Source: an uncultured Clostridia bacterium
GTDB lineage: Bacteria > Bacillota > Clostridia > TANB77 > CAG-508
Direction of reading: 5' to 3'
NCBI GenBank assembly: GCA_934169535.1
Contig: CAKPOC010000027.1
Coordinates: 1 to 15,200 of the forward strand
DNA length: 15,200 nucleotides
Part shown: one piece after another, positions 6,167 to 14,578 of the stretch
Numbering within the stretch: position 1 is the first letter of the stretch
Layout: each line of letters opens with the position of its first letter
Notes under the pieces: model-generated
The model's input: the letters and a program-made list of their open reading frames with translations, nothing else
The model's database searches: none
What the model was told of the DNA's origin: nothing
Program-made: the position numbers and the translations under genes

Positions 6167-6847
6167 ATGGAAAAGAATTTTGAAAATTTAGAAAAAGAAT
6201 TAAAATATACATTTAATAATAAAAATCTTTTAAAAAATGCGTTAACTCATACTTCATATGCAAATGAACACAAAGTTCCTAGTAATGAAAAATTAGAATT
6301 TTTAGGAGATAGTATTTTAGAATTTTTATCAAGCAAGTATATTTACAACAATTATCCCAAATTAAAAGAAGGAGAAATGACTAAAGTTAGAGCAACAGTT
6401 GTGTGTGAAGAAAGTTTATATAAAATTGCTAAAAAGCATAATTTTAGTGATTTCTTGTTAGTTGGAAAAAGCGAACAACTGCACCAAGGTAATAGAAAAG
6501 TAGCAATAATGGCAGATAGTGTAGAAGCGGTAATTGCAGCAATGTATTTTGATGGTGGTTTAGAGGTTTCAGAAAAATTTATTATAGAAAACTTAAAAGA
6601 TGAAATTGAAATTGCAACAAAACATGTAGGAATTAAAGATCACAAAACCATACTACAGGAAAAACTTCAAGAGCACGGGAATATTTCCATAAGATACGAA
6701 ATAATTTCAGAAACAGGACCAGATCATAATAAAATATTTGAATCACAAGTTAAGGTAAACGGAAAAGCTTTAGCAAGTGGAAAGGGAAAAACAAAAAAGC
6801 AAGCAGAGCAAGAGGCTGCAAGAAAGGCATTAGAATTAAGGTTATAA
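6167..6847 (+). CDS. rnc: Ribonuclease III
   Basis: RNase III cleaves double-stranded RNA, including rRNA precursors and some mRNA and antisense duplexes, as a Mg-dependent dimer. The 226-residue protein has the signature NEKLEFLGDSILEF (40-53), with Glu41, Glu44 and Asp48 in the positions known for metal binding and dimer contact. The second acidic pair is Asp117 and Glu120 in IMADSVEAVIAAMYFDGG. The C-terminal double-stranded RNA-binding domain (about 158-225) has DHKTILQEKLQ at its start and ASGKGKTKKQAEQEAARKAL at its end. An AGGAGG (6157-6162) supports the ATG. The radical SAM gene follows after 22 bases. In many Firmicutes smc and ftsY come soon after rnc; they are not present here. Confidence 0.96.
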   Translation: MEKNFENLEKELKYTFNNKNLLKNALTHTSYANEHKVPSNEKLEFLGDSILEFLSSKYIYNNYPKLKEGEMTKVRATVVCEESLYKIAKKHNFSDFLLVGKSEQLHQGNRKVAIMADSVEAVIAAMYFDGGLEVSEKFIIENLKDEIEIATKHVGIKDHKTILQEKLQEHGNISIRYEIISETGPDHNKIFESQVKVNGKALASGKGKTKKQAEQEAARKALELRL

Positions 6848-6869
6848 AATATACAAGGAGGAAATTTAA

Positions 6870-7916
6870 TTGAAGAAACAGTATATTATTCCAATATTTG
6901 TGCCACACCTAGGATGCCCAAGGTGCTGTACATTTTGTAACCAAAGAACAATAAGCGGAGAACAAAAGCAAGTAACAAATAAAGATGTAGAAAATACAAT
7001 AGAATATTATTTGCAAAATTTTAAGAAAAATAATAACACAGTAGAAGTCGCCTTTTTTGGAGGAAGTTTTACTGCTATTGAAAGAGGAAAACAAGAAGAA
7101 CTTTTAGAAGCAGTGCAGCCATACATAAAAAATAAAAAAGTAGATTATATAAGAATTTCCACAAGACCAGATGCAATAGACAAAGAAATTTTAAAAATGC
7201 TTAAAAAATATAATGTAAAAATTATAGAGTTAGGGGTTCAATCTACCAATAACTTTATTTTGGAAAAAATAAAAAGAGGGCATACATTTGAAGATGTAAA
7301 AAAAGCTTCTAAACTAATAAGAAGAAATGGGTTTATATTAGGCCATCAAATTATGGTAGGACTTCCTGAAACAACAGAGGCAGATGAGATTAAAACTGCT
7401 AAAGATTCAATTAAGCTTCGTCCTAAATTGGTAAGAATATACCCTGTGCTTGTAATAAAGGGCACTGAACTTGAGGAAGAGTTTAACAAAAACGAATTTA
7501 TGCCACTTACGGTAAATCAAGCAGTTGAAAGATGCAAGGAAATTGTAAAATTATATAACAAAAAGAAAATAAAAATTATTAGAGTGGGTCTTCAAAACAC
7601 AGACACAATTACAGATATAAACAGCAAAAACAGTGAAGTTGTAGCAGGACCATACCATCCAGCTTTTGGACAACTTGTAAATTCTGCATTATGGTATGAC
7701 AAAATTGCAGAAGAAATAAGAAAAATAAATTCTAATATAACTAAGGCAGAAATTTTGGTAAACCCTAAGGATATAAATAATGTTGTAGGACATAAAAGGG
7801 CAAACTTAGAAAAGCTAAAAGAAACTTATGCAGTTGTAGTAACTGCTAAATCAGATTTTAAAATAAAGCCTGGAAAATTTAAAATAAAAGAAATAGAAAA
7901 ATATAATAAAATGTGA
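6870..7916 (+). CDS. Radical SAM protein, Elp3/YhcC-like, TTG start
   Basis: This is a cytoplasmic radical S-adenosylmethionine enzyme. The cluster motif is in HLGCPRCCTFCNQRTISG, where Cys16, Cys20 and Cys23 form CxxxCxxC, and Cys19 is an extra cysteine inside the motif. FFGGSFTAI (62-70) is the usual glycine-rich SAM-binding loop. ISTRPDAID, IIELGVQSTN and GHQIMVGLPE are typical of the Elp3/HemN-like branch. Clostridia genomes often label such genes as an Elp3-like or oxygen-independent coproporphyrinogen oxidase-like radical SAM protein. At 348 residues it has no acetyltransferase domain of true Elp3, so a tRNA role is not established. Translation must begin at TTG 6870: AAGGAGG (6855-6861) sits eight bases before it, and MKKQYIIPIFVPH is the family's normal start. 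It is probably co-transcribed with rnc. Confidence 0.85.
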   Translation: MKKQYIIPIFVPHLGCPRCCTFCNQRTISGEQKQVTNKDVENTIEYYLQNFKKNNNTVEVAFFGGSFTAIERGKQEELLEAVQPYIKNKKVDYIRISTRPDAIDKEILKMLKKYNVKIIELGVQSTNNFILEKIKRGHTFEDVKKASKLIRRNGFILGHQIMVGLPETTEADEIKTAKDSIKLRPKLVRIYPVLVIKGTELEEEFNKNEFMPLTVNQAVERCKEIVKLYNKKKIKIIRVGLQNTDTITDINSKNSEVVAGPYHPAFGQLVNSALWYDKIAEEIRKINSNITKAEILVNPKDINNVVGHKRANLEKLKETYAVVVTAKSDFKIKPGKFKIKEIEKYNKM

Positions 7917-7941
7917 AGCCAAGGTTGGTTTCACATTTTTT
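7908..7941 (+). terminator. Intrinsic terminator overlapping the radical SAM stop codon
   Basis: AAAATGTGAAGCC (7908-7920) pairs with GGTTTCACATTTT (7927-7939) with one G-U pair around a six-base loop, followed by more T. The stop codon TGA (7914-7916) lies inside the stem. The A and T flanks also let it act on the - strand, after the convergent helical-protein gene. Confidence 0.85.
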
Positions 7942-7948
7942 ATAAAAA

Positions 7949-8395
7949 TTATTTATCTTTACCATATTTTTCGTCATATTCTTCTTGAGCTTCTAATGCT
8001 TGTAAAAAAGCAAGTTTAGCTTCTTGCACAGCTACAAAAGCAAGGGCTAAAGAAGACTCTGCATAGTCTAGTTCGTCATCAATATATTTAGATAATTTTT
8101 CTTTATCTTTTGCTTCTTTTTTCTCTGCAATATTTTCCTTTGCAACATTTAATTCCATTTGAGCCTTTAATAGCGTACTTGAAACTTTGCTTTTCCCTCT
8201 TTCAGAAGCAATCCTTAAATTTTCTTTAAGAGCTTCTAGGCCACTTTTAGTATCACTAATTGTTTCATTTAGTTGATCTTTTGCATACATTCCAGTGATT
8301 GCAGCAGTATCTGCGTAATCCTTAATTTTATCTCCAAAATTTTTTAGTGATGAATTAATTTCATTAATTTTTTGTTTTCTTTCATCTTTATTCAT
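7949..8395 (-). CDS. Hypothetical Ala/Glu/Lys-rich helical protein
   Basis: I do not recognise this 148-residue protein. It has no signal peptide, membrane segment or cysteine. It is almost entirely made of Ala, Glu, Lys, Asp, Leu and Ser in patterns that predict long amphipathic helices. The N-terminal part (1-65) is mixed, with KNFGDKIKDYADTAAITGMYAKDQL. The middle (about 65-105) is highly charged (KENIAEKKEAKDKEKLSKY). The last third (about 110-140) is a more apolar helix (ESSLALAFVAVQEAKLAFLQAL), and the end is acidic. A helical bundle or coiled-coil scaffold in the cytoplasm is likely. AAGGA (plus-strand 8406-8410) lies ten bases before the ATG. A near-consensus promoter stands upstream and a terminator downstream, so it is a one-gene, probably well-expressed unit. 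Function is unknown. Confidence 0.75.
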   Translation of the reverse strand: MNKDERKQKINEINSSLKNFGDKIKDYADTAAITGMYAKDQLNETISDTKSGLEALKENLRIASERGKSKVSSTLLKAQMELNVAKENIAEKKEAKDKEKLSKYIDDELDYAESSLALAFVAVQEAKLAFLQALEAQEEYDEKYGKDK

Positions 8396-8436
8396 AATAT
8401 CACATTCCTTTCTAAATTATTTGTAAAGACATTTTG

Positions 8437-8465
8437 ATTATAACCGAGAGCAATAATATTGTAAA
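8437..8465 (-). promoter_or_regulatory. Sigma-A-type promoter of the helical-protein gene
   Basis: On the - strand, TTTACA (8460-8465, five of six matches) and a perfect TATAAT (8437-8442) are separated by exactly 17 bases. Transcription would start near 8430, giving a leader of about 35 bases. This is the best promoter match in the window. Confidence 0.7.
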
Positions 8466-8519
8466 CACAAAAGTTTTAATTTAGACATAAAAAATGAAAA
8501 TGTGCAATTGAATAAATTT

Positions 8520-8525
8520 TATAAT
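8520..8525 (+). promoter_or_regulatory. Putative -10 element of the YitT-family gene
   Basis: TATAAT (8520-8525) lies 28 bases before the chosen ATG (8554). No convincing -35 hexamer stands at the right distance. If it is active, transcription would start near 8532, downstream of the alternative ATG at 8524, which supports the later start. Confidence 0.3.
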
Positions 8526-8553
8526 GCTGTTCATAATTTTTTTAGGTGATATT

Positions 8554-9462
8554 ATGAAAGTGACAAGAAAACAATTAAAAATTAGAGCGAAAATAGAAAA
8601 GATATGTGGTAATAAAGAAGACAAGCTAGCAGATATTATAAAAGAATATTTGCTAATTACCATTGGTGCAATCATTATGGCAGTAGGAATTTCAATATTT
8701 TTATTGCCAAATGAACTTTCAACAGGCGGAGTTGCAGGAATTGGTACCATTTTGTATTATGTGTTTAAAATGCCACTAGGAATAGCGACACTTATTCTTA
8801 ATGTGCCATTATTAATTATTTCATTTTTTAAAATAAACAAAGAACTATTCTTTAAATCTGTGTATGGAACTGTGATACTAGCATTAGCAATTGATACAAT
8901 TGACAAAATAACTCCATTTACGACAGATAAGTTTATATCTTGCGTCTATGGAGGAATTCTTGTTGGAATTGGAACTGCAATAATATTAAAGGTAAATGCT
9001 TCAACTGGTGGCTCAGACCTACTTTCGTATGTTATAAGGGTTTACAAACCACAGTATAGAAGCGGAAATTTAATTTTTATAATAGATGTAATAATAGTAA
9101 TTTTAAATGTATTAGTATTAGGAACTGTAGAAATAGGACTATATTCAACTATTGCAATATATTTGATGAGCAAAATGATCGATATAATTTTTGAGGGAGT
9201 AAATTTTTCAAAAGTTGTTATAATAATTTCGCCTAAATATATGGAAATTTCGAAAGTGATAGGAAATACAATAAATAGAGGAAGCACAGGAATTTATTCA
9301 AAAGGAATGTATACAAACGAAAATAAAATGACTCTTTTATGTGTGGGTTCAAGAAACGAAGCATTTTTAATGCAAAATAAGGCAAAAGAGATAGATAAAA
9401 AAGCTTTTATAATAATTTTAAATGCAAGAGAAGTTTTAGGCAAAGGATTTAAAAGTTTATAG
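8554..9462 (+). CDS. YitT-family membrane protein (DUF161 and DUF2179 domains)
   Basis: YitT-family proteins are integral membrane proteins of largely unknown function, widespread and often multi-copy in Firmicutes. From the ATG at 8554 the product has 302 residues. After a basic N-terminus come about five membrane segments with the family motifs GAIIMAVGISIFLLPNELSTGGVAGIG, YGGILVGIGTAIILKVNASTGGSDLL and GLYSTIAIYLMSKMIDII. The C-terminal DUF2179-like domain (about residues 210-302) includes GSTGIYSKGMYTNENKMTLLCV, where STGIYSKG is a usual family signature. I preferred 8554 to the ATG at 8524 because AGGTGA (8544-8549) precedes it closely, and 8524 overlaps a -10-like element. It is divergent from the helical-protein gene. 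The family is firm, the function unknown. Confidence 0.9.
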   Translation: MKVTRKQLKIRAKIEKICGNKEDKLADIIKEYLLITIGAIIMAVGISIFLLPNELSTGGVAGIGTILYYVFKMPLGIATLILNVPLLIISFFKINKELFFKSVYGTVILALAIDTIDKITPFTTDKFISCVYGGILVGIGTAIILKVNASTGGSDLLSYVIRVYKPQYRSGNLIFIIDVIIVILNVLVLGTVEIGLYSTIAIYLMSKMIDIIFEGVNFSKVVIIISPKYMEISKVIGNTINRGSTGIYSKGMYTNENKMTLLCVGSRNEAFLMQNKAKEIDKKAFIIILNAREVLGKGFKSL

Positions 9463-9472
9463 CTAACAAACC

Positions 9473-9501
9473 TTGAAAAATTGGCTAAAAAATGATTTAA
9501 T
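9473..9501 (+). promoter_or_regulatory. Putative promoter of the ogg-addB-pgeF operon
   Basis: TTGAAA (9473-9478, five of six matches) is 17 bases before TTTAAT (9496-9501), which carries an extended TGA immediately upstream (9493-9495). The ATG at 9524 follows about 15 bases after the likely start. No terminator is visible after the YitT-family gene, so read-through is also possible. Confidence 0.4.
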
Positions 9502-9523
9502 ATAACAGAAAAACGAGGTAAAA

Positions 9524-10402
9524 ATGGAGCAAAAATATATATTAAAAAATAGTAAATCATTTAGAGCAAAAGATGTGTTTGAATGTGGTCAATGCTTTAG
9601 ATGGAACATACAAGAAGACGGAAGCTATACAGGCATTTTTAAAAACAATGTAATTAATGTTAAGGAAGAAAAATCTAGCAGTGGTTATGATATTACATTT
9701 GAAGGCATTTGTGATGGAGATATAAAAGAAGTTTGCACAAATTATTTTGACTTGGAAAGGGATTATGAAAAAATAAAAGAAGAGCTTTCAAAAGTAGATG
9801 AAAATTTAAGAAAAGCTATATGTTACGGCGAAGGTATAAGAATATTAAATCAAGACTTGTGGGAAACGATTATTTCTTTTATAATTTCTGCAAATAATAA
9901 TATACCAAGAATAAAGAAAATTATTGAAAGTATTTCTAAAAAATATGGTGATGAAATTATATTTAGAGGTAATAAATATTATACATTTCCGGATCCTCAA
10001 AGCCTTGCAAAAGCAACTATGGAAGACTTACGAAATTTAGGAACAGGATTTAGAGACAAATATATTTTTGAAACGACAAACAGTATTTTAACAAATAAAA
10101 TTAGTTTAGATAACTTACAGCAGAAAGAAACAAAAAAAGTAAGAGAAGAACTTTTAAAGTTACCAGGAGTAGGCCCCAAAGTTGCAGACTGCATACTTCT
10201 ATTTTCAAATTTAAGTAGGTTTGACGTATTTCCAATAGATGTATGGGTTAGAAGAGTTATGAATGATTTGTATATTCATAATGAAAATGAAAAAAATGTG
10301 AAAAAGCAAGAAATAGAAAAATTAGCATACGAAAAATTTAGGAATTTAGAGGGCCTTGCTCAGCAATATTTATTTTATTGGAAGAGAGAAAATAACACAT
10401 GA
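9524..10402 (+). CDS. ogg: 8-oxoguanine DNA glycosylase, OGG1 type
   Basis: This bifunctional base-excision repair enzyme removes 8-oxoguanine opposite cytosine and nicks the strand by lyase action. The 292-residue protein has an N-terminal domain with FECGQCFRWN (19-28). A helical domain has DLWETIISFIISANNNIPRI (111-130), the asparagine-rich segment typical of OGG1-type enzymes. The helix-hairpin-helix is LLKLPGVGPKVADCILLFS. Lys219 in PGVGPK is the position of the Schiff-base lysine, and Asp239 in FPIDVW is that of the catalytic aspartate. OGG1-type enzymes are less common in bacteria than MutM but are known in Clostridium. GAGG (9515-9518) precedes the ATG. The end overlaps the addB start by four bases (ATGA), so the two are translationally coupled. 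Confidence 0.92.
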   Translation: MEQKYILKNSKSFRAKDVFECGQCFRWNIQEDGSYTGIFKNNVINVKEEKSSSGYDITFEGICDGDIKEVCTNYFDLERDYEKIKEELSKVDENLRKAICYGEGIRILNQDLWETIISFIISANNNIPRIKKIIESISKKYGDEIIFRGNKYYTFPDPQSLAKATMEDLRNLGTGFRDKYIFETTNSILTNKISLDNLQQKETKKVREELLKLPGVGPKVADCILLFSNLSRFDVFPIDVWVRRVMNDLYIHNENEKNVKKQEIEKLAYEKFRNLEGLAQQYLFYWKRENNT

Positions 10403-13400
10403 GTATTAGAATAATTTATGGAAGAAGTGGAACCGGTAAAACTAGTTACATTTTTGATGAGATAAGTAAAAACATAAATAACGGAAGAAAAAAATACATA
10501 ATAACACCAGAGCAATTTTCTTTTTCTGCTGAAAAAGAGCTAATGGTAAATGTAAAAAAACAGCAAAACTCAGAAGCAGTAATAAGTGCCGAAGTATTAA
10601 CTTTTGCGCGTATGGCATACAGAGTTTCAAGTGAAGTTGGAAAACAAAATAAAGTTAACTTGTCAGCACCAGGAAAAGCAATGCTTATATATAGCATTCT
10701 TACGAACAAAAAAAATACATTTAAATTTTTAAACAGAAATAGTAATAATATAGATATGGTTTTAACTCAAATTACAGAGCTAAAAAAACATGGTGTTTCG
10801 GTTCAAAATTTGGAAGAGTTAAAAAATAAAACTCAAAATAAATATTTAGAAAGCAAACTTGAAGACATATATAATGTGTATAGTCAGTACGAAAATAAAT
10901 TAGAAAAATCGTACATTGATGAAAATGATGCACTTTCAATTTTATATGAGCAACTAGACAGCACTAATATGTTTGACAATACTGAAATTTATATAGATGA
11001 GTTTGTTGGATTTACAAAACAAGAGTATAAAATAATAGAAAAACTTTTAGAAAAAGCATACAGGGTAACAGTAAATATAACTACAAATAATTTAGAATTT
11101 AATAAAAACATGGCAAATGATATTTTTTACAGCAATAAAGAAACTGCACAAAAATTACAAAATATAGCAGAACTTGTAAACTGTAAAAAAGAAAAAAATA
11201 TATGTATAGAAGAATTTAAAAGGTTTAAAAATGCAGAGTTAAGACATTTGGAACAAAATTTATACAGCTACCCATGCAAAAAATACAAAAACGAAGTAAA
11301 AAATGTTAATTTATTTTTAGCGAATAACCAATATTCCGAAATCGAAGAAGTTGCCAAAAACATAATAAAATTAGTAAAAAATGAAGGTTATAGATATAGA
11401 GAAATTGCAGTAATTACAAAAAATATAGATGTATATTCTAATTTATGTAAAGCAATTTTTAATAAATATGATATTCCTGTATACATTGATGAAAAAAGAG
11501 ATTTAAGCCAAAATGTATTAGTAAAATATTTAATTGCTATTTTAGATGTATTTTCTAAAAACTGGTCGTATGATAGTGTAATAAACTATACAAAAGCAGG
11601 ATTTTTGAACATAAAAAAAGAAGAAGAATACTTGCTAGAAAATTATGCTTTAAAGTGGGACGTAAAGGGGAGCAAATGGTATAAGGAAGACTGGAATTTT
11701 AAAGATAGCCAAGAAGTAGGAATAGAAAAAATAGAACAAATAAATATTTTAAGAAGAAAAATTACTGAGCCATTATTAAAGTTAAAAGAAAAACTTTCTG
11801 GAAATAAAACGGCAAAACATATATCAAAAAATTTATATGATTTTTTTATAGAAAATGAAATAGATAAAATTTTGCAAACAAAAATTGAAGAATTGAAAAA
11901 CGAAGGCAAAGTAAATTTAGCAGCAGAATATGAAACAAGCTGGAAAATTATTATGCAAGTTTTAGATGAAATTGTTTTAGTTTTTGGCAATGAAAATATC
12001 ACATTTGAAAATTACATGCAAATTTTAAAAATAGGACTAAAGCAAAGTAAACTTGGAACAATTCCAATGGCTCAAGACCAAGTAACTGTAGGAGATGTAG
12101 ATAGATCAAGAAGCCACAAAATAAGGGCAACTTTTATAATAGGACTAAATGATGGAATGTTTCCATCTGTAAATAAAGCCGAAGGATTTTTAAATGATGA
12201 AGATAGAAAGCAGATAAAGGAAAATGGAGTAGAGCTTGCAAAGGGAACTTTGGAGAGAATATATGAAGACAATTTTAATATTTATAAAGCATTTACTACC
12301 GCAGAAGAAAAAATATTTATGTCGTATTCTTCATCAAATATGGATGGTAAAGGGCTAAGACCTTCAATTTTAATTATTAGAATAAAGAAAATTTTTGAAA
12401 ATATTAGCGAACAAAGTGATATAGTAAATAGAAAGTCAGAGCTAGTAACAGAAGAAAATATTTTTGACGAGCTTCTTGTAAACTTACGAAATTTTAGAGA
12501 TGGAAATGAGATTGATAAAATTTGGTTTGAAGTTTATAACATTTATAGCAAAAATCCAAAGTGGGCTAGCAAATTAAATGAAGCTATAAAAGCACTAAAC
12601 TATGTAAGTTCGTCAGAAAAAATAAATGTTAATAATATAGAAAAATTGTATGGAAATAAATTAAAAACTAGTGTTTCGAAACTTGAAAGCTATGCTAATT
12701 GCCCTTTTTCATATTACTTAAAATATGGCTTAAAATTAAATGACAAAGAAATGCTAAAAGTAGAAAACGTAGATACTGGAACTTTTATGCACGATGTAAT
12801 AGACACTTTTTTTTCAGTAATTGAAGAAAAAAACTTAAATATAAAGGAAATTTCGGAAGATGAGCTAGATGAAATTTTAACTGATATAGTAGATGAAAAA
12901 CTGAAATTAAATAAAAATTACATATTTGTATCTACTGCAAAATATAAAGTTTTAATAAAGAGATTGCAAAGGGTTATAAAATTATCTATAAAATATATTA
13001 TACAAACAATTAAGCAAAGCCAGTTTGAAGTTTTCGGGCATGAAGTAGAGTTTGGCGGAAAAGGTAAATATAAGCCAATAACAATAAATTTAGAAAACGG
13101 AAAAACTGCCGAGATAGTAGGAAAGATAGATAGAGTAGACATTTTAAAACAGCCGGATGGAAATTATGTAAGAATAATTGATTACAAATCTTCAATACAT
13201 AATATAGATTTAAATAAAGTAGTAGGTGGACTTCAACTTCAGCTTATAACATATTTAAATGAAACTTGCAAAGTGGAGGATTTTATACCAGCAGGAGTTT
13301 TGTACTTTTCGCTACTTGACAAAAAGTATAGCGCTGATAAAATGCTCAGTGAGGACGAAATAAAAGAAAAAATAAGACAAGAATTTAAAATGAAAGGTCT

Positions 13401-13788
13401 TATTTTGGCAGACGTAAACATTATAAAAAGCATGGATACTAACATAGAAAATGAGCCAAAGCAAATAAGCAAAATTATACCGGCAGGCCTTACAAAAAGT
13501 GGAGAGATAAATAAAATGTCTAGTGGAAGTGCTGTTACAAAAGCGCAGTTTGAATATCTTCAAAAATATACGAATAAAGTAATAAAAGAAATTTCAAATA
13601 ATATATTTAGCGGAAATATAGAAATTAGGCCTGCATATAATAGCAAAACTAAGTCTACACCATGTGAATATTGCAAGTATAAATCAATTTGTAGGTTTGA
13701 TAATCAAAATCCAAAAAGCAGTTACAGGTTCATAAATAATTTAAACAAAGAGGCAATTTTGGAAAAGATTAAGGAAGAAGGAGAATAA
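10399..13788 (+). CDS. addB: AddB subunit of AddAB helicase-nuclease
   Basis: AddAB resects double-strand breaks and reads Chi sites to load RecA, the Firmicute counterpart of RecBCD. The 1129-residue protein begins IRIIYGRSGTGKT, a Walker A (8-15), and has a helicase-like body. The C-terminal nuclease domain shows GKIDRVDIL (Asp911, Asp914) and IIDYKSS (Asp928, Lys930), the core of the RecB-like nuclease. Four cysteines, Cys768 in NCPFSYYL and Cys1089, Cys1092 and Cys1098 in CEYCKYKSIC, match the spacing known for the AddB iron-sulfur cluster. Length and motifs look complete. Its ATG overlaps the ogg stop codon; pgeF starts two bases after its own stop. addA, the usual partner directly next to addB, is not downstream in this window and is not upstream either. 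Confidence 0.95.
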   Translation: MSIRIIYGRSGTGKTSYIFDEISKNINNGRKKYIITPEQFSFSAEKELMVNVKKQQNSEAVISAEVLTFARMAYRVSSEVGKQNKVNLSAPGKAMLIYSILTNKKNTFKFLNRNSNNIDMVLTQITELKKHGVSVQNLEELKNKTQNKYLESKLEDIYNVYSQYENKLEKSYIDENDALSILYEQLDSTNMFDNTEIYIDEFVGFTKQEYKIIEKLLEKAYRVTVNITTNNLEFNKNMANDIFYSNKETAQKLQNIAELVNCKKEKNICIEEFKRFKNAELRHLEQNLYSYPCKKYKNEVKNVNLFLANNQYSEIEEVAKNIIKLVKNEGYRYREIAVITKNIDVYSNLCKAIFNKYDIPVYIDEKRDLSQNVLVKYLIAILDVFSKNWSYDSVINYTKAGFLNIKKEEEYLLENYALKWDVKGSKWYKEDWNFKDSQEVGIEKIEQINILRRKITEPLLKLKEKLSGNKTAKHISKNLYDFFIENEIDKILQTKIEELKNEGKVNLAAEYETSWKIIMQVLDEIVLVFGNENITFENYMQILKIGLKQSKLGTIPMAQDQVTVGDVDRSRSHKIRATFIIGLNDGMFPSVNKAEGFLNDEDRKQIKENGVELAKGTLERIYEDNFNIYKAFTTAEEKIFMSYSSSNMDGKGLRPSILIIRIKKIFENISEQSDIVNRKSELVTEENIFDELLVNLRNFRDGNEIDKIWFEVYNIYSKNPKWASKLNEAIKALNYVSSSEKINVNNIEKLYGNKLKTSVSKLESYANCPFSYYLKYGLKLNDKEMLKVENVDTGTFMHDVIDTFFSVIEEKNLNIKEISEDELDEILTDIVDEKLKLNKNYIFVSTAKYKVLIKRLQRVIKLSIKYIIQTIKQSQFEVFGHEVEFGGKGKYKPITINLENGKTAEIVGKIDRVDILKQPDGNYVRIIDYKSSIHNIDLNKVVGGLQLQLITYLNETCKVEDFIPAGVLYFSLLDKKYSADKMLSEDEIKEKIRQEFKMKGLILADVNIIKSMDTNIENEPKQISKIIPAGLTKSGEINKMSSGSAVTKAQFEYLQKYTNKVIKEISNNIFSGNIEIRPAYNSKTKSTPCEYCKYKSICRFDNQNPKSSYRFINNLNKEAILEKIKEEGE

Positions 13789-13790
13789 AT

Positions 13791-14576
13791 ATGGATTTAT
13801 CAAATGATGTGATGGTTCATGTAAAAAAAGATGGCATAGAGTATTTACAATTTAGAAAATTATTGGAATATGACAATTTAGTGCATTGCTACACATTACG
13901 AAAAAATTTAGATTTTAAAAGAAAAAATTCGCAAGATAATAATAAAGTTTTAGAAGAAAGTTACAAAAAACTTTGTAAAGCTTTAGGTTTTGACAGAAAA
14001 AACGAAGTAAGGCCATATCAAACACACACAGATTGTATAAAAATTGTGAATAAACCAGGAGAAAATTTGCAAAATGTGGATGGGATTATAACTAGCAAAA
14101 ATAATGTGGATTTAGTTTTGACTTTTGCAGATTGTACACCAATTTTGTTGTATGATCCTGTAAAAAAAGTAATTGCAAATATTCATTCTGGATGGAGAGG
14201 AACTGTGCAAAAAATCGGGCAAAAAGGCGCAAAAAAAATGATTCAAAATTATGGATGTGACCCTAAAAATATAATTGCGTGCATCGGTCCATGTATTGGA
14301 AAATGTCATTTTGAAGTAGATGAAGATGTAGAAAAAATTTTTGAAGAAACATTTAGCTACTTAAATGTAAATGAAAAAATAATATCTAAGAAAAATAAAA
14401 AATATCATATTGATACAACATTAATAAACAGGCTAATTTTGCAGGAAGCTGGCCTACTTTCAAAAAATATATATGAAAGTAATATTTGCACAGTGTGTAA
14501 TTCAGATTTAATACATTCATATAGAGCAGATAAAGAAAAATCAGGCAGAAATATTACAGTGCTGGGAATGAGGTAA
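13791..14576 (+). CDS. pgeF: Peptidoglycan editing factor PgeF (YfiH/YlmD, laccase-domain family)
   Basis: PgeF proteins belong to the YfiH/LACC1 family, once described as multicopper polyphenol oxidases. In E. coli PgeF helps keep wrong amino acids out of peptidoglycan precursors, and relatives act on purine nucleosides. The 261-residue protein has the three zinc-ligand motifs in order: PYQTHTD (His79), TFADCTPILLYD (Cys115) and NIHSGWRGT (His132). These are followed by IGPCIGKCHFEVDEDV and the C-terminal NSDLIHSYRADKEKSGRNITVLGMR. AAGGAG (13778-13783) lies in the end of addB, seven bases before the ATG, and the gap to addB is two bases. The next gene is also a cell-wall peptide enzyme. The family is firm; whether wall editing or purine salvage is its main role here is not shown. 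Confidence 0.9.
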   Translation: MDLSNDVMVHVKKDGIEYLQFRKLLEYDNLVHCYTLRKNLDFKRKNSQDNNKVLEESYKKLCKALGFDRKNEVRPYQTHTDCIKIVNKPGENLQNVDGIITSKNNVDLVLTFADCTPILLYDPVKKVIANIHSGWRGTVQKIGQKGAKKMIQNYGCDPKNIIACIGPCIGKCHFEVDEDVEKIFEETFSYLNVNEKIISKKNKKYHIDTTLINRLILQEAGLLSKNIYESNICTVCNSDLIHSYRADKEKSGRNITVLGMR

Positions 14577-14578
14577 AA

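Noticed and set aside
9463..9500. Possible terminator after the YitT-family gene (TAGCTAA with TTGGCTA).
   Set aside because: The stem is short, the loop is about 14 bases, and no T run follows on the + strand.
11643..13563. Several - strand open frames inside addB.
   Set aside because: They lack ribosome binding sites and recognisable domains, and their coding frames are opposite a complete, well-motifed AddB.
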